Positions 1 through 8,744 of a stretch of DNA of 64,000 bases are shown one piece after another. Within the stretch, counting starts at the first letter, position 1; the number at the start of each line of letters is the position of its first letter. The DNA comes from Hoylesella timonensis S9-PR14 (GTDB lineage Bacteria > Bacteroidota > Bacteroidia > Bacteroidales > Bacteroidaceae), in assembly GCF_000762405.1 (NCBI RefSeq), contig NZ_JRPQ01000055.1, positions 1 through 64,000 on the forward strand, written 5' to 3'. The notes under the pieces are model-generated. The model worked only from the letters and a program-made list of their open reading frames with translations, ran no database searches and was not told where the DNA came from. Position numbers and translations under genes: made by a program.

Positions 1-390
1 TTATTTTACCAAAAAACGACCATCTAAAATCTTCAAAATAGAAAAAATCAATAGGCAATCCATATACAAAAATGGGCTGATTTTACCAAAAAAGCTGTCG
101 TTTTAAGTTGGAATATTGATTTAACGGGCTTGGAAACATACATTAGCGGCGTTATTCACATGCTTCAACCTCATTAAAGCATGCAAATTGTTAGCTTATC
201 TCAATGGGTTAGTCGAAGAAAAAAGGGGAAAAAGAAAGTAAAAGGAGAGACTTTACTTGTAATATGTTCAATAACAAGCGATTATGAACATTGCTCATAA
301 CTCGCGTATTTGCGACCAACTTTGTTGTTGGTGGTTTACATGCGAGTTATGAGAGGCACTTTGTAAAGAAAATTCAGCATTTATTTTTAT
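1..390 (+). repeat. Dispersed structured repeat, copy A
   Basis: This non-coding block recurs at 14484-14870 (inverted) and 31444-31825, with a degenerate relative at 60330-60745. It starts TTATTTTACCAA at the window edge, so a few bases may be missing. It shares the block around AATGGGCTGATTTT, the motif TTAACGGGCTTGGAAACAT, a small hairpin CATGCTT/AAGCATG, and a large terminal hairpin at 296-351 with arms CATAACTCGCGTA and TGCGAGTTATG around CCAAC/GTTGG. It ends with TTTGTAAAGAAAATTCAGCA. No terminal inverted repeats or transposase are visible, so an RNA-level or non-autonomous mobile role is open. Confidence 0.85.
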
Positions 391-590
391 TTAATACGTC
401 GTATCATCGAGATTACAAACACGACTTCGGGGGTGTGCATCGTAGTGAAACTATCATTCATCAATGAAAGAGCTGTAGTTCATAGTTTTTTAGAGTCAAG
501 CCATACTTATTGTTAAAAAGAGAGGTACAGGTTTGTCTATATATATAAATAAGGTGAAGATAATAATGCAAGTTTTGTCGGAATAATCTC

Positions 591-619
591 TTTGATATAT
601 GGAAAATTGCGTATATTTG
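591..619 (+). promoter_or_regulatory. Candidate promoter of the TPR gene
   Basis: TATATTTG at 612-619 is a full match to the Bacteroidetes -7 box TAnnTTTG. TTTG at 591-594 may be the -33 box, but the spacer is 17 bases rather than the 20 seen at other promoters here. Transcription would begin near 625, giving a leader of about 90 bases. Positions 391-590 hold nothing I can identify. Confidence 0.45.
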
Positions 620-714
620 CATAACAAATGGGGGATTAGTTTTTAAGACATATTTTATACCTATCATTATTTTTGGACATTGTTCCAGTAATTGAATATA
701 GTTTTACGTAGTAG

Positions 715-1923
715 ATGATGAAAAGACTTTTATATATTTTCTTTATAGTAAGCTTTGTTGTGACTGCCCAAGGACAGAGAAAAGAGATTTTACAAGCAAG
801 ACAATGGGTGAAACGTGGAAACAATTTGGATAAAGCCGAAAAATCCATGCGCAGCTTGCTCAATGACTCAACCAACAGAAGCAATAAAAAAATATGGTTA
901 ACTCTTTTTGAAGCGGTTAGAAAGCAATATGAGCAAGGAAATGAGAAGTTGTATTTGAAGCAAAAATACGATACCACACGGTTGTTTTCTTTGGCAAGAA
1001 ATATGTTTGAAGATTTACAGGCATTTGATTCCATTGATGCACTACCTAATAAAAGGGGGAAAGTAGCTCCAGCCTATCGTAGCGAACATGCACAATATCT
1101 GCATCAAATCAGACCGAATCTCTTTAATGGTGGGGCTTTCTTCCTTAATAAAAAGAAATATGCTGAAGCCTATCAAATGTACAATACTTACATTCAGAGT
1201 GCTTATGAGCCATTGTTTGAAAAATACCAGTATGTAGAGAAAGATAGGCGAATGCCTGAAGCTTCTTATTGGGCTGCATTTAGTGCTTACCAATTAAGGA
1301 ACTATGATGCAACTTTGAAACATTCGCATCTCGCATTGAAGGATTCGGTGCATTATCCCTACATGCTGCAATATCTTGCCAATATCTATGAAGAGAAAAA
1401 AGATACAACCATGTATCTAAAGGTTTTGGACGAGGGATTTACCACTCATCCCAGCTTTCCATTTTTCTTCCCTCGATTGGTTGATTATTATGTAATGACG
1501 AAACAATTTGATAATGCCTTGGACGTCATTGACCGAGCGTTAGCGGTGGACAGTACCAATCAGTTATATCAATTTGCCAAGAGTACCGTACTTTTGAATA
1601 CCGGTAGATACGATGCGTGTATTCAAATCTGTGATGACCTCATCGCAAAGAATGACAGCATGCCAGAACCCTATCTCAATGCAGGTCTTGCTTATTTCAA
1701 TCAAGCTGTTCTCTTAGACAATGATACGAAATTATCAAAGAAAAATAGAAAGCAAATTCTTGGCTATTATCATAAGGCTTTGCCCTATTTAGAGCGTTAT
1801 AGGGCTTTGGCTCCCGAGATGAAAGATAAATGGGGTACGCCGCTGTATACCATCTATCTGAATTTGAACATGGGTAAGGAGTTTGAAGAAATCGATCGTA
1901 TTATCAATCAAAAACAAAAATAA
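715..1923 (+). CDS. Secreted tetratricopeptide-repeat protein
   Basis: The 402-residue protein has an N-terminal hydrophobic signal sequence (about residues 1-20, ending near AQG) and a body of helical repeats. TPR-type periodicity, with alternating Y/A/L positions, is clearest from about residue 130 to 330. This suggests export to the periplasm or outer membrane and a protein-binding scaffold role, but no partner is visible. Two ATGs in tandem (715 and 718) could serve as start. The next gene begins 3 bases after the stop, so it is probably co-transcribed with the RNA helicase, although no functional link is apparent. The specific function is unknown. Confidence 0.8.
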   Translation: MMKRLLYIFFIVSFVVTAQGQRKEILQARQWVKRGNNLDKAEKSMRSLLNDSTNRSNKKIWLTLFEAVRKQYEQGNEKLYLKQKYDTTRLFSLARNMFEDLQAFDSIDALPNKRGKVAPAYRSEHAQYLHQIRPNLFNGGAFFLNKKKYAEAYQMYNTYIQSAYEPLFEKYQYVEKDRRMPEASYWAAFSAYQLRNYDATLKHSHLALKDSVHYPYMLQYLANIYEEKKDTTMYLKVLDEGFTTHPSFPFFFPRLVDYYVMTKQFDNALDVIDRALAVDSTNQLYQFAKSTVLLNTGRYDACIQICDDLIAKNDSMPEPYLNAGLAYFNQAVLLDNDTKLSKKNRKQILGYYHKALPYLERYRALAPEMKDKWGTPLYTIYLNLNMGKEFEEIDRIINQKQK

Positions 1924-1926
1924 GTC

Positions 1927-3243
1927 ATGAATGTCACCGTCGATTTAGCCAAATTAGGGATAGAACAACTGAGTGCCATGCAGTTGAAAGCTTCTGACAG
2001 CATTGCACAAAGCGGACGTGATGTTATCCTTCTATCTCCAACTGGGTCGGGAAAGACTTTGGCTTATTTGTTGCCGATTCTTCAAAAGTTGGATGTAAGT
2101 TCAAAAGAGGTGCAAGCCGTAGTGATAGTTCCCAATAGAGAGCTTGCCATTCAATCAGCAGAAGTCTTGCAACTGCTCACCAAAGCAATGAAAGGATTTG
2201 CGTGTTATGGTGGACGTCCCGCCATGGATGAACACCGACAGTTGCGACAAGTACAACCACAAATCGTTTTTGCTACGCCTGGAAGGTTGAATGACCACTT
2301 AGACAAACGAAACATCAGTATTGAAACGATTCAATATGTCGTTATTGATGAATTTGATAAGTGTTTAGAGATGGGATTCCAAGAGGAGATGAGCAAGATA
2401 CTTGAGAAGCTTACTGCCGTCAAACAGCGCATCCTTCTTTCGGCAACAGATGCCGTAGAAATTCCTCATTTCGTCAACATGAATAATGTCGACCGATTGG
2501 ATTATCTCACATCAGCAACCGTCTCTCATCAGGTTCGAGTCTTTTCGGTTCGTAGTCCGGACAAGGATAAGCTGCAAACACTCAAACAACTGTTGTTGTC
2601 GTTTGGAAATCAGAGTACGATAGTGTTCACGAATTATCGGGAAAGTGCCGAACGCATCCATGATTTTTTGACATTTCAACATTTTTACTCTACTGTTTTT
2701 CATGGTGGTTTAGATCAGCAAGAACGTGAAAGTTCGATCTATAAATTTTCTAATGGGTCGGTGAATATCTTGGTGAGTACGGATTTGGCTTCGCGTGGAT
2801 TGGATATTCCAGATGTAGACAACATCGTTCACTATCAATTGCCAGACCAAGAAGAAAACTATGTACACAGAACGGGGAGGACAGCTCGTTGGGAAAAAGA
2901 GGGTAGGGCGTTCCTGCTCATTGGCCCCACAGAGGTGATACCTGCATACACTATCAGTCATACTCAAGAATATAGCATCCCTGTTACGGACAGTCAGCCC
3001 GCATTACCCAAAATGGCAACTATATATATAGGTAAAGGGAAGAAAGATAAGATAAGCAAAATGGACGTTGTTGGGTTCTTGTGTAAGAAATGTCAACTTG
3101 CTCCTGATGAGATAGGACGTATTGATGTGAATAATTATTACGTATATGTGGCAGTCCAAAGAAATAAGTTGCAAGAAGTTCTAAAAAGGGCAAAAGGACA
3201 AAAAATTAAGGGTTTGAAAACGATTTTTGAGGCTGCAGAATAG
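1927..3243 (+). CDS. dbpA: DEAD-box RNA helicase, DbpA-like
   Basis: The 438-residue protein has all superfamily 2 helicase motifs: a Q-motif glutamine near residue 19, Walker A SPTGSGKT (37-44), motif II as DEFD (141-144), SAT (172-174) and HRTGRTAR (314-321). Residues about 365-435 form a compact basic C-terminal domain resembling the DbpA RNA-binding domain, which in Escherichia coli targets a hairpin of 23S rRNA during large-subunit assembly. The family is established; targeting of 23S rRNA is inferred from the C-terminal domain. Motif II is DEFD, a variant of DEAD. The gene starts 3 bases after the TPR gene. Confidence 0.85.
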   Translation: MNVTVDLAKLGIEQLSAMQLKASDSIAQSGRDVILLSPTGSGKTLAYLLPILQKLDVSSKEVQAVVIVPNRELAIQSAEVLQLLTKAMKGFACYGGRPAMDEHRQLRQVQPQIVFATPGRLNDHLDKRNISIETIQYVVIDEFDKCLEMGFQEEMSKILEKLTAVKQRILLSATDAVEIPHFVNMNNVDRLDYLTSATVSHQVRVFSVRSPDKDKLQTLKQLLLSFGNQSTIVFTNYRESAERIHDFLTFQHFYSTVFHGGLDQQERESSIYKFSNGSVNILVSTDLASRGLDIPDVDNIVHYQLPDQEENYVHRTGRTARWEKEGRAFLLIGPTEVIPAYTISHTQEYSIPVTDSQPALPKMATIYIGKGKKDKISKMDVVGFLCKKCQLAPDEIGRIDVNNYYVYVAVQRNKLQEVLKRAKGQKIKGLKTIFEAAE

Positions 3244-3352
3244 AAAAAACGCGGAAAGTGCAAAATAATACAGTTTTTATTTTTGTCTTTCAAACTATTG
3301 TTGTAAATTAGCAACCAATTACTAATACTTGTTTAATTTTAACTTTAAAACA

Positions 3353-4420
3353 ATGGAAAAATACAATTTTAATGCAGGTCCATCAATCCTTCCTCGTGAA
3401 GTAATTGAAAACACAGCGAAACAAATTCTTGACTTTAATGGTATCGGACTTTCTCTGATGGAGATTAGTCACCGTTCAAAAGACTTTCAGCCAGTTGTTG
3501 ACGAGGCTGTAGCTTTGATTAAAGAGTTGTTGCAGATACCAGAAGGTTATGCAGTTATCTTCTTAGGTGGTGGTGCATCATTGCAGTTCCACATGATTCC
3601 TAACAACTTCTTTGTAAAGAAAGCTGCTTACCTGAATACAGGTACATGGGCTAAGAAAGCTTTGAAAGAAGCAAAATTCTTCGGAGAAGTAGTAGAAGTA
3701 GCTTCTTCTGCAGACAAGAACTATTCTTATCTTCCTAAAGGATGGAGCGTACCTGAGGATTGTGATTATTTTCACATTACTTCCAACAATACCATCTACG
3801 GTACAGAGATACGTAAAGACTTGGATGTAAAGGTGCCACTTATTGCAGATATGTCATCAGATATATTTAGTCGTCCTATTGATGTTTCTAAATACGCATG
3901 TATCTACGGTGGAGCACAGAAGAACTTGGCTATGGCTGGTGTTACATTCGTTATCGTTAAGGAAGACATGTTAGGTAAGACCGGACGTGAAATACCAACG
4001 ATGTTGGATTATCGCACACACATCGAGAAGGGTTCTATGTTCAACACTCCTCCTGTTGTTCCTATCTATTCAGCTCTCGAAACATTGCGTTGGATTAAGA
4101 AGAACGGCGGTGTAGAAGCAATGGATAAGTTGGCTCACGAAAGAGCAGACTTGTTATATGCTGAGATTGACAGAAACAAACTGTTCAAGGGAACTGTTGC
4201 TAAAGAAGATCGCTCATTGATGAATATCTGCTTTGTCATGAACGAAGAATACCAAGATCTTGAAAAACCATTCTTCGAGTTCGCTACTGAACGTGGTATG
4301 GTTGGTATCAAGGGACACCGTTCTGTTGGAGGTTTCCGTGCAAGTTGCTACAACGCTATGAGTGTTGATGGTGTGAAAGCACTGATTGCTTGCATGAAAG
4401 AATTCGAAGACAAACATTAA
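3353..4420 (+). CDS. serC: Phosphoserine aminotransferase
   Basis: SerC converts 3-phosphohydroxypyruvate and glutamate to phosphoserine, the second step of serine synthesis, and also acts in pyridoxal phosphate synthesis in many bacteria. The 355-residue protein shows the N-terminal FNAGPS signature, the LMEISHRS motif near residues 35-42, GGGAS (72-76), and the pyridoxal-phosphate lysine in GGAQKN (Lys190). I chose ATG 3353 over the in-frame TTG at 3329 because it gives the conserved family N-terminus. A TATTTTTG at 3278-3285 could be a -7 box, but no matching -33 box is seen. The gene is followed after 181 bases by serA, separated by a long inverted repeat. Confidence 0.95.
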   Translation: MEKYNFNAGPSILPREVIENTAKQILDFNGIGLSLMEISHRSKDFQPVVDEAVALIKELLQIPEGYAVIFLGGGASLQFHMIPNNFFVKKAAYLNTGTWAKKALKEAKFFGEVVEVASSADKNYSYLPKGWSVPEDCDYFHITSNNTIYGTEIRKDLDVKVPLIADMSSDIFSRPIDVSKYACIYGGAQKNLAMAGVTFVIVKEDMLGKTGREIPTMLDYRTHIEKGSMFNTPPVVPIYSALETLRWIKKNGGVEAMDKLAHERADLLYAEIDRNKLFKGTVAKEDRSLMNICFVMNEEYQDLEKPFFEFATERGMVGIKGHRSVGGFRASCYNAMSVDGVKALIACMKEFEDKH

Positions 4421-4451
4421 TCCATTACAAACTACAAACTAATCATGATTT

Positions 4452-4530
4452 ACAAATAGGCTAAAATAAGAAAATTAGGTGAGCGTAATTATCCAGTTTG
4501 CTTGATACAACCTTATTTTAGCCTGTTTGT
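4452..4530 (+). promoter_or_regulatory. Long inverted repeat between serC and serA
   Basis: Two 19-base arms, 4452-4470 (ACAAATAGGCTAAAATAAG) and 4512-4530, are complementary except at one position and enclose a 41-base loop. The right arm is not followed by a clean T-run, so it is not an obvious intrinsic terminator. It could be an attenuator, a processing or stability hairpin that uncouples serC from serA expression, or a binding site for a regulator. Confidence 0.6.
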
Positions 4531-4601
4531 TCATCAATTCATGCGTAATCACTTCCTATTGTGGTTACGTACTTAATTAACCCATTCAATATTCTAAACA
4601 A

Positions 4602-5519
4602 ATGAAAGTACTTATTGCTACAGAAAAACCTTTTAATGCAAAGGCAGTTGAGGCTATTAAAAAAGAGTTGGAGAGTCAGAATCATTGCGTTAAACTGTTA
4701 GAAAAATACACTTCTACCGATGAACTCAAAGATGCTGTTAAAGATGCAGAGGCGATGATTGTTCGTTCTGATAAAATAACGAAAGAAATCCTTGATGCTG
4801 CTCCAAAACTTAAAGTTGTTGTTCGTGCAGGTGCTGGTTACGATTCTATTGACACCGCTTATGCCAAAGAAAAAGGTATTGTGGTAGAAAATACTCCTGG
4901 TCAGAACTCTAATGCAGTTGCTGAATTGGTATTTGGCTTGTTGATTTATATGTGTCGTAGCTGCTTCTCAGGAAAATCAGGTTGTGAACTGAAAGGTAGA
5001 AAATTAGGTATCTTGGCTTTCGGTAACATTGGTCGTCATGTAGCTCGCATCGCTAATGGTTTTGGTATGGAGGTATATGGCTTCAGCCGTTCGCATGCAG
5101 AGAATCCTAAAAAAGAAGATGGCGTACAGTTTGTAGCTACCAAAGAAGAGCTTTTCAAGAAGTGTGATATTGTTAGTGTACATCTTCCCGCTAATGAACA
5201 TACAAAACAAAGTGTTGGTTACGATGTTGTTAATTTGATGAAGAAGGGTGGCATTTTGGTAAATACTGCTCGCAAGGAAGTTATCAACGAACCAGAATTG
5301 TTGCGTTTAATGGGTGAACGTGAAGATCTTAAATTTGTGACAGACATCAAGCCAGATGCTGATGCAGAATTCGCAAAGTTCGAAGGTCGTTACTTCACTA
5401 CTCCTAAGAAGATGGGCGCACAGACAGCAGAAGCTAACGCTAATGCAGGAATTGCTGCCGCACAGCAAATCAATGCTTATTTCAAAGACGGTTGCACGAA
5501 ATTTCAAGTTAACAAGTAA
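4602..5519 (+). CDS. serA: D-3-phosphoglycerate dehydrogenase, short type III
   Basis: SerA oxidises 3-phosphoglycerate to 3-phosphohydroxypyruvate with NAD, the first step of serine synthesis. At 305 residues it lacks the C-terminal ACT regulatory domain of long PGDHs, matching the type III class. The NAD-binding Rossmann motif is FGNIGR (140-145) and the substrate-binding arginine sits in NTAR (Arg224). The usual catalytic histidine of the D-2-hydroxyacid dehydrogenase family, in TPHxGA, is replaced by lysine in TPKKMGAQT (Lys270), which is the feature defining the IIIK subtype. With no ACT domain, serine feedback inhibition of the usual kind is not expected. It lies 5 bases before the DUF1015 gene. 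Confidence 0.93.
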   Translation: MKVLIATEKPFNAKAVEAIKKELESQNHCVKLLEKYTSTDELKDAVKDAEAMIVRSDKITKEILDAAPKLKVVVRAGAGYDSIDTAYAKEKGIVVENTPGQNSNAVAELVFGLLIYMCRSCFSGKSGCELKGRKLGILAFGNIGRHVARIANGFGMEVYGFSRSHAENPKKEDGVQFVATKEELFKKCDIVSVHLPANEHTKQSVGYDVVNLMKKGGILVNTARKEVINEPELLRLMGEREDLKFVTDIKPDADAEFAKFEGRYFTTPKKMGAQTAEANANAGIAAAQQINAYFKDGCTKFQVNK

Positions 5520-5524
5520 ACACT

Positions 5525-6772
5525 ATGGCAACAATTAAACCATTCAAAGGCGTTCGACCTCCAAAAGATTTAGTCGAAGAGGTTGAGTCACGTCCATACG
5601 ATGTCTTGGATTCTGAAGAGGCGAGAGAAGAAGCTGGAGATAATGAAAAGAGTCTGTATCACATTATAAAACCAGAAATCGATTTCGAGCCAGGAACTTC
5701 TGAATATGACCCACGTGTCTATGAGCAAGCAGCTAAGAACTTTAAGAAGTTCCAAGATAAAGGCTGGCTCAAGCAAGATGAGCACGAAAACTACTATATC
5801 TATGCCCAAACCATGAATGGTAAGACACAGTATGGATTGGTAGTAGGCGCTTATTGTCAAGACTATCTTAATGGAGTTATTAAGAAGCATGAACTGACCC
5901 GAAGAGATAAAGAAGAAGACAGAATGAAGCACGTACGGGTATGCGATGCCAACATAGAACCAGTTTTCTTTGCTTATCCCGACAATCAAACGCTTACAGC
6001 TTTGATAGAGCGTTATGCCTCTGAAAATCCTGAATACGACTTCATTGCTCCTATTGACGGTTTCAGACATCAATTCTGGGTAATCTCCGATGGGAAGGAT
6101 ATTGAAACAATTACAGCTGAATTTAAGAAGATGCCAGCCTTGTATATAGCTGACGGTCACCACCGTTCTGCAGCTGCTGCATTGGTTGGTGTTGAAAAAT
6201 CGAAAGCCAATCCTAATCATACAGGTCATGAAGAATATAACTATTTCATGGCTGTTTGCTTCCCTGCATCTCAGTTAACCATTTTAGATTATAATAGAGT
6301 GGTGAAGGATTTGAACGGAATGACATCAGAAGAGTTCTTAAAAGCTTTGGAGAAAAACTTTGATGTTGTTGAGGAAGGTACGAAGAGTTACAAGCCGCAG
6401 CAGTTGCATGAATTCTCTTTGTATCTGGACGGAAAGTGGTATAGCTTGAAAGCAAAACCAGGAACATACGACGACAACGATCCAATTGGGGTATTGGACG
6501 TAGATATTTCTTCTCGATTGATACTTGATGAATTACTCGGAATCAAGGATTTACGTTCAGACAAGCGTATTGATTTCGTTGGTGGCTTGCGTGGCTTGGA
6601 AGAGCTTGAGCGTCGAGTAGACAGTGGAGAAATGAAGATGGCATTGGCTCTTTATCCTGTTTCTATGCAGCAGATTATGGATATTGCAGACTCAGGAAAA
6701 ATTATGCCACCGAAAGCAACATGGTTTGAACCTAAACTGCGTAGTGGCTTAGTGATTCATAAACTATCTTGA
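5525..6772 (+). CDS. DUF1015 family protein
   Basis: This 415-residue protein matches the DUF1015 family in its N-terminal KPFKGVRPP, the HELT...DRMKH segment (about 122-136) and the signature ADGHHRSAAA (about 209-218). That signature resembles the GxHR motif of the ParB/sulfiredoxin fold. Known serine kinases of that fold (SbnI of Staphylococcus, archaeal SerK) phosphorylate free serine. The gene follows serA by 5 bases, so a role in serine or phosphoserine metabolism is a reasonable inference but is not demonstrated. No serB is present in this window. It overlaps the next gene by one base (TGATG). Confidence 0.85.
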   Translation: MATIKPFKGVRPPKDLVEEVESRPYDVLDSEEAREEAGDNEKSLYHIIKPEIDFEPGTSEYDPRVYEQAAKNFKKFQDKGWLKQDEHENYYIYAQTMNGKTQYGLVVGAYCQDYLNGVIKKHELTRRDKEEDRMKHVRVCDANIEPVFFAYPDNQTLTALIERYASENPEYDFIAPIDGFRHQFWVISDGKDIETITAEFKKMPALYIADGHHRSAAAALVGVEKSKANPNHTGHEEYNYFMAVCFPASQLTILDYNRVVKDLNGMTSEEFLKALEKNFDVVEEGTKSYKPQQLHEFSLYLDGKWYSLKAKPGTYDDNDPIGVLDVDISSRLILDELLGIKDLRSDKRIDFVGGLRGLEELERRVDSGEMKMALALYPVSMQQIMDIADSGKIMPPKATWFEPKLRSGLVIHKLS

Positions 6773-7359
6773 TGACAGATCAATATAGAACCATAACTCA
6801 TCAAATGGGCGAGGGATTTTACTCCGAGAAACGGAGTAAATTCCTCGCCTTTGCGCACCATGTCACGACTGAAAATGAAGTGAAGGAATTGTTGCAAGCT
6901 TACAAGAAGAAATATTATGACGCTCGCCACTGCTGTTATGCGTACATGCTGGGAGCGGACAGAAGTGTTTTCCGTGCGAATGACGATGGTGAACCTTCCA
7001 GCACCGCAGGAAAACCTATCTTGGGACAAATTAACGCTCATGAATTGACTGACATCTTAATTGTTGTTGTGAGATATTTTGGTGGTACCAAATTGGGAAC
7101 CAGTGGACTTATTGTCGCTTATAGAACAGCTGCTGCGGCAGCTATAGAAAATGCACAAATAGAAACGAGATATGTAGAAGATATTATTGATTACTCTTTT
7201 ACCTATCCGCTGTTAAATGAAGTTATGCGAGTAGTGAAAGAGTTGGAGCCTCGAATTGTTTCTCAAACATTCGATAATACTTGTCACATCTCCTTAGCCA
7301 TACGAAAATCTCAAGCTGCTGAATTGCGTCAGCGATTGCAACAATTATCTTTTCAATAA
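6772..7359 (+). CDS. yigZ: YigZ/IMPACT family protein
   Basis: The 195-residue protein carries the family signature DDGEPSSTAGKP near residues 67-78 and FGGTKLGT slightly further on, with the typical two-domain length of about 200 residues. Bacterial YigZ has a fold related to the N-terminus of yeast IMPACT and a ferredoxin-like C-terminal domain. Its biochemical role is poorly defined, with nucleic-acid or translation-related functions proposed. I chose ATG 6772, which overlaps the DUF1015 stop, over the TTG one codon upstream. It ends the serC-serA-DUF1015 transcription unit; its link to serine may be only positional. Confidence 0.88.
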   Translation: MTDQYRTITHQMGEGFYSEKRSKFLAFAHHVTTENEVKELLQAYKKKYYDARHCCYAYMLGADRSVFRANDDGEPSSTAGKPILGQINAHELTDILIVVVRYFGGTKLGTSGLIVAYRTAAAAAIENAQIETRYVEDIIDYSFTYPLLNEVMRVVKELEPRIVSQTFDNTCHISLAIRKSQAAELRQRLQQLSFQ

Positions 7360-7769
7360 TCCCTTGTGTACTGCTTGTCCTGTTGAAGTACAGTGTTTTT
7401 CCCTTTTGTTGCATTGAAAAACATTGACAAGTGATTTTGAACATACAAACTAAAAATGTTGAGTAATTTTGGAGCTGTAGTCAACTCTTAGAAATTGTGA
7501 GCTTCATTCATAGAGATAGAGCGCTATGAATGGTGGATGATTTTAATAATTATGCTGAAGGCTATTGAAAATTGCTTGTAGATTGAGAAAATATCGAAAA
7601 AATGTGCTATCTTTGTAACGTATATATACAGTTGATTTAACAAGGATAAAGTATTTCATGCGTGAGTGTTTCGTCTTATAGAAGAACTTCATACATGCCA
7701 ATTAAGTTATTCAATTATTGACAGTTATCTCTCTTTCGGGATATTCAATTATTAGGAAAAGATAGTATT
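7360..7769 (+). promoter_or_regulatory. Intergenic region with ftsY promoter
   Basis: This 410-base gap has no convincing gene. TATCTTTG at 7608-7615 is a clean -7 box, with TTG at 7583-7585 as a partial -33 box (22-base spacer). Transcription would begin near 7622, leaving a leader of about 150 bases before ftsY. A hairpin CATTCATAG/CTATGAATG lies at 7505-7532 without a following T-run. ATTCAATTATT occurs twice just upstream of ftsY. Confidence 0.5.
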
Positions 7770-8720
7770 ATGGGAATTTTTGGTCTCTTCAACAAGAAAA
7801 AGAAAGAAACCTTAGACCAAGGTTTAGAGAAGACAAAGCAAAGTGTGATAAGCAAACTTTCGCGAGCCGTTATAGGGAAATCTAAGGTAGACGATGAAGT
7901 GTTGGATAACCTTGAAGAGGTGCTTATTACCTCTGATGTCGGTGTTGATACGACTTTAAAAATTATCCAACGTATAGAAGAACGGGTAGAACGTGATAAA
8001 TACGTCTCTACCTCTGAACTTAATGCCATTCTACGTGAAGAAATTGCCACTTTGTTAGCAGAGAATCATTCCGAAGATAATGAGAGTTGGAGTTTGCCAA
8101 CAGATCATCAACCTTATGTTATCCTTGTTGTTGGCGTCAATGGTGTAGGAAAAACTACAACAATAGGAAAGCTTGCTTATCAGTTTAAGCAGGCTGGAAA
8201 GAAAGTATATTTGGGAGCTGCAGACACTTACCGTGCCGCTGCGGTAGACCAAATCGTGATATGGGGTGAGCGAGTAGGAGTACCTGTCATTAAACAACAA
8301 ATGGGTTCTGACCCTGCTTCGGTCGCTTTTGACACGTTGCAGAGTGCTAAAGCTAATCATGCAGACGTAGTTTTGATTGATACAGCAGGACGCTTACACA
8401 ATAAAGTGGGACTGATGAACGAGCTGAAGAAAATCAAAGAGGTAATGAAAAAGGTACTGCCTCAAGCTCCAGATGAAGTGTTGTTGGTTCTTGATGGTAG
8501 CACTGGTCAGAATGCATTTGAACAAGCAAAACAGTTTTCTGCGGTAACTCAAATTACGTCTTTGGCGATTACCAAACTTGATGGTACGGCTAAAGGCGGC
8601 GTAGTGATTGGCATCAGCGACCAATTGAAAGTGCCTGTGAAGTACATTGGATTAGGAGAGCAAATGGAAGATTTGCAACTCTTTCAGCGAAAGGAATTTG
8701 TTGATAGCCTTTTTGGATAA
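7770..8720 (+). CDS. ftsY: Signal recognition particle receptor FtsY
   Basis: FtsY is the membrane receptor that receives ribosome-SRP complexes and hands nascent membrane proteins to the Sec translocon. The 316-residue protein has a short basic N-terminus, a helical N domain to about residue 100, and a GTPase domain with G1 GVNGVGKT (122-129), the ADTYRAAA motif, DTAGR (204-208) and TKLDGTAKGG (268-277). It lacks the long acidic A domain of Escherichia coli FtsY, as expected outside the gammaproteobacteria. It heads a run ftsY-rimO-HU-HU/LysM. Confidence 0.96.
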   Translation: MGIFGLFNKKKKETLDQGLEKTKQSVISKLSRAVIGKSKVDDEVLDNLEEVLITSDVGVDTTLKIIQRIEERVERDKYVSTSELNAILREEIATLLAENHSEDNESWSLPTDHQPYVILVVGVNGVGKTTTIGKLAYQFKQAGKKVYLGAADTYRAAAVDQIVIWGERVGVPVIKQQMGSDPASVAFDTLQSAKANHADVVLIDTAGRLHNKVGLMNELKKIKEVMKKVLPQAPDEVLLVLDGSTGQNAFEQAKQFSAVTQITSLAITKLDGTAKGGVVIGISDQLKVPVKYIGLGEQMEDLQLFQRKEFVDSLFG

Positions 8721-8744
8721 AAATAAAAAAAGTAGTTGGTTGTT

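Noticed and set aside
1-390. Classic insertion sequence or MITE
   Set aside because: No terminal inverted repeats, target duplications or transposase remnants could be seen in any of the four copies.
5588-6229. 213-codon open frame on the minus strand
   Set aside because: It lies fully inside the DUF1015 gene, has no recognisable domain and no start signal; it is an antisense shadow.
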